Assembly: GCA_933822405.4 (NCBI GenBank)
Contig: CAKOGP040001787.1
Coordinates: 1-18,509 of the forward strand
Direction of reading: 5' to 3'
DNA length: 18,509 bases
DNA from: Cylindrotheca closterium
Taxonomy: Eukaryota; Bacillariophyta; Bacillariophyceae; Bacillariales; Bacillariaceae
Below are positions 8,669 through 16,948 of the stretch, one piece after another. The notes beneath the pieces were generated by a model. It ran no database searches. It was not told the origin of the DNA and worked only from the letters and a program-made list of their open reading frames with translations. A program made the translations under genes and the position numbers. Positions within the stretch are counted from its first letter, which is position 1. Every line of letters starts with the position of its first letter.

Positions 8669-9912
8669 ATGTCGTTCTCTGACATTGGAAAGAGGAGGTT
8701 GAATAGAGCCCGTGATGAACAATCTTCGTTTGCCAAACATCAAGCACGAAAACCCACTCCAACTCTCCGTTACTTTTATGGCGACACCAACGATCTCGCC
8801 ATTTTGGAACCAAGCAAACAAGTAAAAGAGGACTTTGCGAAATCACAACCACAGCGCGGAGTTCGGCCACATTTGAATCATGTTTGTCCAGTGACAGAAA
8901 AACCTTTAATGGAAATGGAGTCGCCGAGAGATGAAGACACCAGCGCTGTGACATCCTTTTCGTATGGATTTGATGATGCTGACGATGATGCTTCTTTCCC
9001 GGCTCCTGTGAGCACAGCATCTCGCCCAAGACAAGCCGACTCGGAGTTTGCTCTATTGAACAAAGAAATTGTCAATTTCCAGGTAAGGACTTTTTGTGCG
9101 CTGCATTACCGTCGTATCCGGAACGAGGCATGATCATCTCACACTTGTTTTGTTAGAAAATGGTTGCGGACTTGGACCAAGCCATGGCAAAGTCAGCGGA
9201 CTCGCCAGAAGCACAATGGAAAATTCGTATTTTGAGTCGGTCGGCACAAGAAGCCCAGCAAGACATACAAAATCGCCTCTTGGAATTTGGAGAAACTAGT
9301 AGACGTCGCAATGATGGCCGAGGTCAGATGGCCATGAGAAAACTGGTGCGGGATTTTGCTCGCGCACAAGAAAATTTTGGAGAAGTAACACAATCGCACA
9401 TCAGAAAACAACAAGCAGAAGTGTCTCTTTTTCGCTCGACCGTTCCGGAAGAAAGTGAGGAAGAAGAATTTTTTGATCGTGCCATGCGAGAACGAGAGCA
9501 GGAAGTCAACAACATTCATCAATCGATGAGGACGGTGAATGAGATTTACCAAGACTTGGCCGACATTGTGGACGGGCAACAGGAAAAAATTGACAATCTC
9601 GCCGACCGAGTGGAAGAATCCAAATCCAACACAAAATACGGCTTGGAGCAGATCCAAGACGCTGTCATGGGTATGTGTGCGCCTATGGAGACGGGAGATG
9701 CTGGAGATCATTCTTGGTCTGCTGCTATGGATGATGTTTTCGAAATGGCGTCCTCATGCACAGAAAAAATGGGAAAAGTTGTATTCGCTAGCGACGATGA
9801 ACCTATAGTACAAAGCAAAGGTGGGAAAGACTCGAGTAAGGGTGGAAAAAGCTCAAGAAAAAGTGGAAAAAGCTCAAGCAAGAGTGGAAAACGCTCTATG
9901 CGCAAGCAATGA
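8669..9912 (+). CDS. Qa-SNARE (syntaxin-like), one intron, no membrane anchor seen
   Basis: Exons 8669-9082 and 9157-9912 join in frame to give 389 residues. Syntaxins drive fusion of vesicles with target membranes. The SNARE helix spans about residues 250-305 (NNIHQSMRTVNEIYQDLADI and on), with the zero-layer Gln at about 279 (IVDGQQEKID), as in Qa-SNAREs. Upstream, RKLVRDFARAQENF (about 199-212) resembles the end of the syntaxin Habc region; the flavour is nearest to endosomal syntaxin-7/Pep12, but the subclass is uncertain. Oddly, the roughly 85 residues after the helix contain no hydrophobic segment. They end in a Lys/Ser/Gly-rich repeat (SRKSGKSSSKSGK). A GTATGT at 9671-9676 could be a donor for another 3' exon, but I find no hydrophobic exon nearby. 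An in-frame TAG upstream (8633-8635) supports this ATG. Confidence 0.8.
9083..9156 (+). other. Intron of the SNARE gene (74 nt)
   Basis: The donor is CAG|GTAAGG and the acceptor is TTGTTAG|AAA. Removal joins ...VNFQ to KMVADLD... in phase 0. Reading through the intron instead gives a stop at 9131-9133, within the intron. Confidence 0.88.
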
Positions 9913-10882
9913 ATCTATGACGATGCATTAGACAGTGCCACGTGCTCCCGGACTGTAAATAGCTAGGATCTTGCCCATTTCGACAAAACTTGAAAAATAT
10001 GAGTCTTTTGTGGGCGCCATGTGAACCAGATACCTCAGTATCGTACTGTATCTCTCCACGTAGTCCAGCACGCTGGCAATGGCGGTGGAGGGGAGCTTGA
10101 ACTGTTTCGAAGTAGACGACAGTAGTGACTGCCTAAGCTACACCAATACCTTGGTTGGTACTGATACTATCTCGTCATTATGGGCGCCCTGCTACTGTAC
10201 AGTAGGCTTGACCTCAATTGGCTGAATACCTGCACTGCAGCTACACCTCTGAATGAATCAAAGAACTCGAATGTTCCCTTATGGTGTCTATACTATGATG
10301 GTGACTATTCTAGATTAATCTCTACGTCAAATGTTCTCTCCTCATGAGAGGGTACCATATGCGATGATGGGGGGGTTTGTTGGTCATAAGGAAGGAAGAT
10401 CACCAGGTTTTGTCGTGGCTTGGAACAGGATGGGATGATGTGTACTACTAGATAAAGCACTGATCGCAGCCAAGAAGTGTCTTCAAGTTCTAAAGTATCA
10501 TCGGCATGTTCGCGACATCAGAATTCACGAAGTCTGGTGGTCTACCGATTACTTGCAAACTTCTGGACATTTGAGGTTGAAGTTCTGAGGATTCCTTCTT
10601 TTACATGTGGTGACGTGGCGTCTTTTAAACTGATAAGGTTCAGACATTTGATCTATGACCACCATAAACAAAAATAGCCAGGCACGCGTCGTAGAACGTC
10701 GAGACATCACCGTAGTTTGCTCTACGTACACGTGTCATAGATGCATGATGCGTCATGGAACGGTGATCGATAAGCAAACCCTCAACAGACAGATCACCAT
10801 CTCTCAATACGAAGAGCATTATTGATAATCACTCTTGTGCTACTAGTTGATCAAAAGCATACATACTCCACATCAGCCAACA
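9913..10882. promoter_or_regulatory. Long spacer, upstream region of the bZIP gene
   Basis: I see no supported gene in these 970 bp. Features seen: a perfect 14-bp palindrome CTACTGTACAGTAG (10192-10205); TACTGTA at 10044-10050; and, 130-200 bp before the bZIP ATG, a cluster of ACGT-core elements. The cluster is ACGCGT (about 10684-10689), TACGTA (10723-10728) directly abutting CACGTG (10729-10734), and ATGCGTCAT (10748-10756, a TGACGC-type bZIP half site on the other strand). The region probably holds the SNARE 3' UTR and the bZIP promoter. The ACGT cores are typical bZIP or bHLH targets, so self-regulation is possible but unproven. Confidence 0.5.
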
Positions 10883-11974
10883 ATGGAATCCTCTGCAGCA
10901 AAAACTGATTCGGACAATAATAGCCAGGATGTTTCTTCGGATGAAGAAGGCATCAAAAACATTGGCGATGGGAAAACCAGCGGCAAGAAGAGATCTCTGC
11001 CCGCATCAGAAGAGGAAAAGAAGGCGGAACGACGAGCTGCCAATCGACGATCTGCCTTTCAATCAAGACAAAGAAGAAAAATTCTGATTGAAGATTTGCA
11101 GCGAACTGTTGCTGGACTCTCCAAGGAAAACACTGACCTTCGCAAGAGCAACGAGGACCTCCGCGTTCAGCTGAAAGCTATCCTTCTGGAAAACCACCAG
11201 CTTCGCATGCAGCAGCAAATGCACAATCCTAATGTTGGTGCTACTGATCTCATGCAAGCTTCTGCACTCCTCCGTGGAGGTGGCCAGAACTCCGCCATTG
11301 CTCAACTGTTGGGAGCTGGAGGGGTCGCTGGGCAGCTCGGAGGACAGGCCCAGCCCCCAGCCGCAGCGGATGCGTCCGCTGGAAATGCTCCTACAAGTGC
11401 TCCCAATGGAGATAATGACTCTCTATTGAACTCAAGACTTGCTCTTGTAGCAGCTCAAGCAAGAGCGGATGAGCTTGGACAGAGTCAAGATGGAGCCACT
11501 GCTACAGCACCACCCGCACCATCCAATGCTCCACAAGCGTCAGCGCCCCAGTCCTCCAATGGAAACGCTCCAATGTCAGGAATGGACCAAAACCAAGCCT
11601 TCAATGGACTGCAAAGTCTCTTTGATAGTGCTCGACAAGGTGGATTGCAAGGTTCTCTAGGTGGGAATCATCAGCTGAACGTTCTCCAAGGACTTTTGGA
11701 AAACTCTGCCTTTGGCGGCGGAGGAGGGGGAGGAGGAGGAGCACCTGGGGGTGCAATGGGAGGGCTGGCTGCCCTGTATGACAGTATTTCCAGGAATCCT
11801 GGCATGGGCGGCGGTCGATTGAATGACATCCAACGAGCTTTGTTGGCCTGTGGGGGAGGAAACAATGCAGCAGGAATTGCCGGTCTGACGGCACCCAAGC
11901 CTGCCAACAATGGAAACGACAATACGGTTTCCGATGCCTTGCGAAACCTACTGCAAAAGAACCAGCCCTCGTAA
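10883..11974 (+). CDS. bZIP transcription factor, Gly/Ala/Gln-rich C-terminus
   Basis: 363 residues from ATG 10883. An in-frame TAG at 10844-10846 excludes an earlier ATG; the frame upstream begins only with TTG. The acidic/Ser-rich N-terminus precedes a KKR patch and the basic region (about 46-66) with the invariant N-x7-R pattern in NRRSAFQSR (Asn54, Arg62). A leucine zipper follows at exact 7-residue spacing: Leu72, 79, 86, 93, Ile100, Leu107. The protein should bind DNA in the nucleus as a dimer. The remaining 250 residues are low-complexity, rich in Ala, Gln, Asn, Gly and Pro, with a run of nine Gly near residue 280; this is the usual look of an activation region. No LOV or PAS domain is visible, so it is not an aureochrome. 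The stop lies inside a hairpin that also forms a strong splice donor (GTAAGT), so an alternative C-terminus is possible. Confidence 0.9.
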   Translation: MESSAAKTDSDNNSQDVSSDEEGIKNIGDGKTSGKKRSLPASEEEKKAERRAANRRSAFQSRQRRKILIEDLQRTVAGLSKENTDLRKSNEDLRVQLKAILLENHQLRMQQQMHNPNVGATDLMQASALLRGGGQNSAIAQLLGAGGVAGQLGGQAQPPAAADASAGNAPTSAPNGDNDSLLNSRLALVAAQARADELGQSQDGATATAPPAPSNAPQASAPQSSNGNAPMSGMDQNQAFNGLQSLFDSARQGGLQGSLGGNHQLNVLQGLLENSAFGGGGGGGGGAPGGAMGGLAALYDSISRNPGMGGGRLNDIQRALLACGGGNNAAGIAGLTAPKPANNGNDNTVSDALRNLLQKNQPS

Positions 11975-11990
11975 GTACACAATACTTACG
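11970..11990 (+). repeat. Perfect 8-bp hairpin over the bZIP stop codon
   Basis: The arms CGTAAGTA (11970-11977) and TACTTACG (11983-11990) are exact complements with a 5-nt loop (CACAA), followed by TTTT. The TAA stop (11972-11974) lies in the left arm, which also contains the consensus 5' splice site GTAAGT. In bacteria this would look like a terminator; in a nuclear gene its role is unknown. Confidence 0.7.
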
Positions 11991-12426
11991 TTTTATCAAG
12001 ATCGTCTTTTTGAAACAAGCAAGCTACGAATAATAAGTATTTTAAGACGAAAGAAACTGTTTATATTGTACTGTTGAGCGATTGTAGGATTGACTACGTT
12101 ACGGGAAAGTGGTCCAAAAGAGCGCTTCAGCGGCCTTTCTACTTGTGTGCTATCCCCTACCACAGTGAAGTGATGGGCGTAACGCACTACTGCAGCAGGT
12201 ACAACTTTTACCTTGCAGTAAATTGCTGAAAGGAGTGGAGAAAGGTAACTCATTTTATTATTTCTACATATCTTTTCGCTTCATGCAACTGTAAATACAG
12301 TAGATTCAGCAATAGTCAAAAGCTCTGATCTCTGATTTTCTCCCAATGAATTATCATGGCTAATATACTGTATGTGGCAGGGTTAATTCAAAGCCTATAC
12401 AAGTTGCAATTAGATATATTGGATAT
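11975..12426. other. Spacer between two converging genes
   Basis: No gene. It holds the 3' ends of the bZIP gene (+) and the complex I subunit gene (-). It contains ACTGTA-AA-TACAGT (12288-12301), an inverted repeat, and TACTGTA at 12366-12372. Confidence 0.5.
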
Positions 12427-12849
12427 TTACCAACCATCGAATTTGGCTGTCTTCTTCCAGTTGGGGTGTAGCTGTCCCATATCCTTTTGCTTGATAACGT
12501 CATAGAACTTTTGAGTTTCAACTTGGCAGTTATCGTAATGATTCACACCTTCCCGACGGTAACATTCTATAACATCTTCACGAAGAAGGCGGACGGTTTC
12601 GTAGGCGACTTGTCGTTCACGGGCACGTTGTTCACTGGCCAAAAGAAACTTTACTGGGTCCTTTGCTCTTCCAGTCTATCAAAACGAGAATCAGGAAAAA
12701 CAAGATGAGTTTGAAGTCGGCGGGTGAAATTGATGGAATAAAGTAGGGAAACCACTTACATCGCCAGGCCGTCCATGCTCCTCATGAGGATAGGGCTTTA
12801 AAGTTCCTTCATGGAACTTGGGTTTTTCTGCAGCGCCTGAAGAAGCCAT
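12427..12849 (-). CDS. Probable mitochondrial complex I NDUFB10/PDSW-like subunit
   Basis: Two exons, 12849-12760 and 12675-12427, join in frame to give 112 residues. The N-terminal exon encodes MASSGAAEKPKFHEG... and is hydrophilic. The second carries an Arg-rich helix (SEQRARERQVAYETVRLL), then ECYRREGVNHYDNCQVETQ, and ends with LHPNWKKTAKFDGW. The C-Y-x-x-x-G-V-N-x-x-x-x-C block, two Cys 11 residues apart, and the surrounding charged helix resemble NDUFB10/PDSW, an accessory subunit on the intermembrane-space side of NADH:ubiquinone oxidoreductase. No membrane segment is seen, which fits. The identification rests on this short motif and the length, so an unrelated small Cys-pair mitochondrial protein remains possible. 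The gene structure itself (ATG, GT-AG intron, stop) is clear. Confidence 0.65.
12676..12759 (-). other. Intron of the NDUFB10-like gene (84 nt)
   Basis: On the minus strand the donor is GAT|GTAAGT and the acceptor is TTGATAG|ACT. Removal keeps the frame (phase 0) and joins ...HGRPGD to TGRAKDPVKF.... Confidence 0.88.
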
Positions 12850-13152
12850 TGTTGGATTCAATGTCAGTCTATTTGTTGCGTGTCTGTTGTCGTTGTTGTT
12901 GCTGTATTCAGGAACGGTTGACAGAAGGACCGCAAAGTGGAGATATTAGGTACTGTACCATTGAAACGATAGTGGGAATATATCATGAATGGCTTTCATA
13001 GTTTCTGCAGATAGTATTGGTACCACTTTCTCTATGCCGTTGTACTAGGTCGTCTCTAATAGATTGGGAGCAATTTTATTGGAAGTATTAGTAGCTTTCA
13101 GCAAAGTGCCGGTATATCGATGCTTCAATTTATTCTTATGTTTTGCAGCATC
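12850..13152. other. Spacer, NDUFB10-like promoter and YchJ-like 3' end
   Basis: No gene. It should hold the promoter of the NDUFB10-like gene and the 3' UTR of the YchJ-like gene, both on the minus strand. A TACTGTA motif is at 12951-12957. Nothing else stands out. Confidence 0.45.
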
Positions 13153-13827
13153 CTAAACATTGAGTTGAGTGTCTTCTAGTCCTGATACTTCGGAGCGAAC
13201 ATCTCCGCCTGCGTACCTCCAGCTTCCATCATCGCTATTGTAGAGGAACCGAGATTGTTCCTTCACGATTGTTTCTTTTCCTGTAAGGTCGGACCCAGTA
13301 TTCTCCTTTGCTCTAATTATCACCTTGAAGGTCATGTATCCCTCGTTTTCCTCATCAGCACTCGGCTCTTCGGGTCCAGCTTCAAGCTTAACAAAATCAA
13401 AAGAATCAAACATGCCGCTTTTATTTAGATCCTCAGCCCATTCAATTTTGTCCTCTCTGTAATCGCGACAGACTGGATGCGTTGTTGCTATCACATGCTT
13501 GATGTTTCTCCAAGCAAAGGCACTGTAGCGAGACCTCAGAACATCTGTCATCGTCAAGCATGGTGAGCCTCCGTGGAATGGACCACAACACTCTCGATAT
13601 GATTTCCCCGTCCCGCAAGGGCAAGGCCGCGACTCGGCATCTTGTGGTACCCGGCTACGAAACTTGCCCAATACTTCCTCTAAGGTTGGCGGTGGAGCCC
13701 CGAACCCCTTCGGTGTGCTCGCTCTTTTCTTGCCACCGCCCTTCTTCTTTGCAGCAAACGCATAACTACAATCGAGCGTGACTAGCAATAGGACTAGAGC
13801 GACAAAAAAGCTGCGATAACTGACCAT
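13153..13827 (-). CDS. YchJ-family SEC-C protein with plastid-type leader
   Basis: 224 residues from ATG 13827. Residues 1-23 are a signal peptide (MVSYRS, then FFVALVLLLVTLDC) ending SYA, followed by Phe24. An Ala-Phe junction followed by a basic Lys/Gly/Ser-rich stretch (to about 40) matches the diatom ASAFAP-type bipartite plastid presequence. The zinc-binding SEC-C motif is intact: CPCGTGKSYRECC, Cys69, 71, 80 and 81. It runs into LRSRYSAFAWRNIKHVIATT, the hallmark of the YchJ/UPF0225 family, and an NTF2-like C-terminal part (KEQSRFLY, then GSWRYAGG). Bacterial YchJ usually carries a second C-terminal SEC-C motif; here it is absent. The family's function is unknown. I infer a plastid location. 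Confidence 0.85.
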   Translation of the reverse strand: MVSYRSFFVALVLLLVTLDCSYAFAAKKKGGGKKRASTPKGFGAPPPTLEEVLGKFRSRVPQDAESRPCPCGTGKSYRECCGPFHGGSPCLTMTDVLRSRYSAFAWRNIKHVIATTHPVCRDYREDKIEWAEDLNKSGMFDSFDFVKLEAGPEEPSADEENEGYMTFKVIIRAKENTGSDLTGKETIVKEQSRFLYNSDDGSWRYAGGDVRSEVSGLEDTQLNV

Positions 13828-14306
13828 GAATGTTTGTATTGTCAGATTTTAATGAGGACTGATGTGTCAGAATCATCCGCTCCGACGCATTATTATTTTG
13901 ATGTATTGGTCGAACAAGTCAAAACTGCAGGCGAAACCATTTTATTTTTTTGGTCGTTGAAAGAAATGCTGCACCGCTACCACAGTATAATGGCAAGCCA
14001 ATCAGGCAATCTACAGTATCCTATTGATGAAATACACCATAAATTGATAGATTTCAGTGGTTGACAATAGAGCAGAAGGATTGCTCCAATTCGTTCCTTC
14101 TTCCTATCAGCTCATCTGGGCTTGTTCCGAACAGCAAGGCCTCCATTTCAACTTAAAATGCAGCCATTTTCAGGATGGAAGGTCTTGACAATATCCTTAT
14201 TTTCTCACTGGTCGTGTTTCGATTTATTGCCTTGGTAATTATTTCCAACGCTCCAACGGAATCATGTGCATTTCAAGATTTCCAAATTGCTTTCCACCTT
14301 GTCATC
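13828..14306. other. Spacer, YchJ-like promoter and PPR 3' end
   Basis: No gene with an ATG and recognisable content. A 76-codon open stretch at 13834-14064 starts with TTG and reads like chance sequence. A TACAGTA motif is at 14012-14018. Both flanking genes lie on the minus strand. Confidence 0.45.
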
Positions 14307-16661
14307 TTACAAAATGATGCGAACTCGTCTGTCATTTGACGTTCGCCTGTTATCTGGGTTGTACTTGGTACATTCGACATAGAGTAAGCTTTCATATTGC
14401 TGGATCATGTTTGGTTTTGGGAGGAATTTGAACCAAGCTCCCAGGTTGTAGTTGGTATCTTTGTGCCCGTCCAACTCTTCTTGCTGCCGCTTTCCAGCTT
14501 TGTAGCCATTGAGTGATATTTCATTTGGCTCAAGGCCCTCCTTGCGCATTGCGTATGCCACTCTTACTGCAGTGTCTGGTCGAATGGCACGGCCGCAGAC
14601 GTACAAGAGTCCATTGTATGCAGCAATCAGGTTCTTTTTCGGACGCCTGGAATTTGGAATAGCCCTTGTTCTTGATCTCGATTCATGTTCTATACATGCC
14701 ATTCGCATTTCTTCCTTCCAGAATTTAACTGCTTGCTCTAAGTTGCCTCCAAAACAGCGCAAAACTGCATTCACAAACCGGCCATCCGCTGGAATTCCAT
14801 CGCTTGTAGCATTCCGAAATAGGCTCATTGCAATTGAAGGGTCGACAGATTCGATCTGTGAGGCCGATGCTGCGACCAAGCAGTAACTCTGAGAATTTGG
14901 TTTTGGGGCTTCGACTCCCTCCCTCATGCCATTCATTGCACTCAAAAGAGTTTGAGCTGCATCGGCACAAGTCAGGCCATCAACAAGTGAAGATATGCCT
15001 TTACCTTCAAGGACATGTCTCTTGGACGAGATTGTCGAATTGATGTCCAAGATACTGTTGCCTTGTTTTGCACCCTCTGATAGAGCTCCAAGAAGAACGT
15101 TCCAGACTCGATTATTGTAGGACTGAAATGCAAACTGATCAAAAACTCTGCAAGCCTGCGATGGATCCCCCAGACGACCAAGGTAAGTAATAGCACATCT
15201 TATTACGGCAGGACTCAAGGACGCTGTCGAACCATTCATGAGTTCAATAATCTCATCAGAAGAGATACAAAGACTTATCATGGACGAGAGGGTGTATGGG
15301 TCCTGTTCCACACCAAATGACACAACCTTTCGGCACAACTCTCTTCCCTGTGTGAGCGCAGCCACTTTGGTGGGATCCAGATCCAGGTTATCAAAAGTAC
15401 CGGATGGATTCTCGAGTGTTTTCTGGATCAATGCCAGCTGATCCTTGCTCAGGCTAAGTTGTGCAATCTTGCTGTAACCATCAAGAAGGATGTTAAAGTG
15501 CCGAGTGCATGGAGTCACCGATGAGACTGATGATTCATCCAAAGCGCATCTGTCGAAAAGGTTTCGCGCGGATTCGATGTTTTCCTGTTGCACTAGAGTG
15601 ACCAAAAAGGCTGCTAAAGCTTTGCTCTTGTCTCGTTCCGATTTGTCGGTCAGAAACTGATCAACCATACTTTGAAGATCGTCATATCGACCAGCTCGGA
15701 TCAAATGATTGCTCACCAAATCAATTGTGAAAGCATCGGGAGAGATATTCCTGCTTTCAATTTCCTCGAGTATGTCAAAGCACTCGGCCCTGGATGAAGC
15801 CCCGGATGAAGCCTTCAATCGTGCATTGTACGACACAATGTCTGGTTCGACCCCTCTTTGGCCTTTTAAGTCTTGCCAAACGCGCTCCACTAAGGTTGTG
15901 TTCCTCACCCTTGCTGCCCCATCGAGTAAGATATTGAAGGATGTCACGTCAGGTGTCACACGAAACAATCTTTGTGCCATACTGGGCTGCATCCATTCCC
16001 AGATACGAGCAAGAGTAGGATCATTGGGGCTACCAATCGAGCTGCATAAAGAGGATAGATATATGTTCCAGGCAACAGCATCGATGTCAGTGTCCAACTT
16101 CGTCCCTATCTCAGCCAAGTCATAGATAAGTCTTTCAAGCTCTTCGAGACGACCGCTCTGCCGCAATGCACTGCAAGCAGCAATGTAAGCTCTGTTCGAT
16201 GGTAGATATGAAGATTGTAGCATGTTGGTGAGGATATTTGTTGAAATCGAAACAAGTCCTGCTAAGCTTGTTGCAGTGATAACACGCTCTTGAATTGGGC
16301 GGCATTCTTCGTTCACAATATCAATCTTGTTCAAAAGATTTCCAACATAAGAAATCTTATCTTGTGTTTTGGCTTCCAAGAGCATCCTCATAGCATTCAA
16401 CAATACACTTGAGGCCCTTCTTTCGCTTCCTTCCTTCTGACCATAATATTCAATAGATTTGACAACGCGGTGCAGTCTATCACTATTCACGCGAAGCCTT
16501 GCTAGTCTAGAGCTTTCTTTTCCATTTCGAGATAAAGCATCCAATTGAAAAGTGGTTGGAACGGCAAAGTTTTTGTAAGGGACCAAAGACTTTACTTCCA
16601 GAAAAGCCAGAAAGAGGAAGATGGCGCGAATGATCGCCCTTGATCGGCTCGAAAGCATCAT
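14307..16661 (-). CDS. Pentatricopeptide repeat (PPR) protein, probably organellar
   Basis: 784 residues, intronless, starting at paired ATGs (16661). PPR proteins bind specific RNA sequences in plastids or mitochondria and help process, edit or translate transcripts. Repeats are best seen at about 238-272 (VTPDVTSFNILLDGAARVRN...), 273-307 (VEPDIVSYNARLKASSG...) and 308-342 (ISPDAFTIDLVSNHLIRAGR...). Weaker helical repeats lie upstream and downstream, and one more near the C-terminus (AAYNGLLYVCG through GLEPNEISLNGYKAGK, about 690-740). No extra catalytic domain (SMR, DYW) is evident. Residues 1-25 form a leader with a hydrophobic core (IIRAIFLFLAFLEV), then KS followed by Leu26-Val-Pro. 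Diatom plastid presequences allow Leu after the cleavage site, so a plastid site is plausible, though less clear than for the YchJ-like protein. Confidence 0.88.
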   Translation of the reverse strand: MMLSSRSRAIIRAIFLFLAFLEVKSLVPYKNFAVPTTFQLDALSRNGKESSRLARLRVNSDRLHRVVKSIEYYGQKEGSERRASSVLLNAMRMLLEAKTQDKISYVGNLLNKIDIVNEECRPIQERVITATSLAGLVSISTNILTNMLQSSYLPSNRAYIAACSALRQSGRLEELERLIYDLAEIGTKLDTDIDAVAWNIYLSSLCSSIGSPNDPTLARIWEWMQPSMAQRLFRVTPDVTSFNILLDGAARVRNTTLVERVWQDLKGQRGVEPDIVSYNARLKASSGASSRAECFDILEEIESRNISPDAFTIDLVSNHLIRAGRYDDLQSMVDQFLTDKSERDKSKALAAFLVTLVQQENIESARNLFDRCALDESSVSSVTPCTRHFNILLDGYSKIAQLSLSKDQLALIQKTLENPSGTFDNLDLDPTKVAALTQGRELCRKVVSFGVEQDPYTLSSMISLCISSDEIIELMNGSTASLSPAVIRCAITYLGRLGDPSQACRVFDQFAFQSYNNRVWNVLLGALSEGAKQGNSILDINSTISSKRHVLEGKGISSLVDGLTCADAAQTLLSAMNGMREGVEAPKPNSQSYCLVAASASQIESVDPSIAMSLFRNATSDGIPADGRFVNAVLRCFGGNLEQAVKFWKEEMRMACIEHESRSRTRAIPNSRRPKKNLIAAYNGLLYVCGRAIRPDTAVRVAYAMRKEGLEPNEISLNGYKAGKRQQEELDGHKDTNYNLGAWFKFLPKPNMIQQYESLLYVECTKYNPDNRRTSNDRRVRIIL

Positions 16662-16948
16662 TTCATTCTTGATTTGCCTTGATGTACAATATCAAGTAAA
16701 CTTTGGAAATCATTGGTTGGCACTGCCACCTGTCACTACCACGCTTTCAAAAGATTTAAGTTCCATCTCTTTTTACTCGAAGTGGTCGATTTATAAATAT
16801 TTGTGAGCACCAAAATGAAAATTCTCGCTGTGTCGCAAGTTCGCCAACCGATGACGTGTGCACAATCGAAAGTTTGGGCGGACGTTTGATATCGCACCCC
16901 TACACTATCACCATCTCTGTAGAATTCAGATACAAATAGACATCAACG
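16662..16948. promoter_or_regulatory. Divergent promoter, PPR and aureochrome
   Basis: 287 bp between two genes read in opposite directions. It contains TATAAATA (16792-16799), a CCAAT-type box on the minus strand (CATTGG, about 16709-16714), and TGACGT (16852-16857) about 95 bp before the aureochrome ATG. TGACGT is the reported aureochrome target core, so this could be an autoregulatory site; that is inference. The 16858-17157 open frame lacks an ATG and is not a gene. Confidence 0.55.
16792..16799 (+). promoter_or_regulatory. Candidate TATA box of the aureochrome gene
   Basis: TATAAATA, 150 bp before the ATG. It would place transcription start near 16825-16830 and give a 5' UTR of about 120 nt. 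Being AT-rich and symmetric, it could also arise by chance. Confidence 0.45.

Noticed and set aside
9193..9711. A 172-codon minus-strand frame
   Set aside because: It is antisense to the SNARE exon and mirrors its coding sequence, with no independent evidence.
11970..11994. A bacterial rho-independent terminator
   Set aside because: The stem-loop with T run looks like one, but introns, the aureochrome and the tRNA show a eukaryotic nuclear genome.
13834..14064. A 76-codon frame between the YchJ-like and PPR genes
   Set aside because: It begins with TTG and looks like chance open sequence.
14509..14886. A 125-codon plus-strand frame
   Set aside because: It is a shadow of the PPR coding strand.
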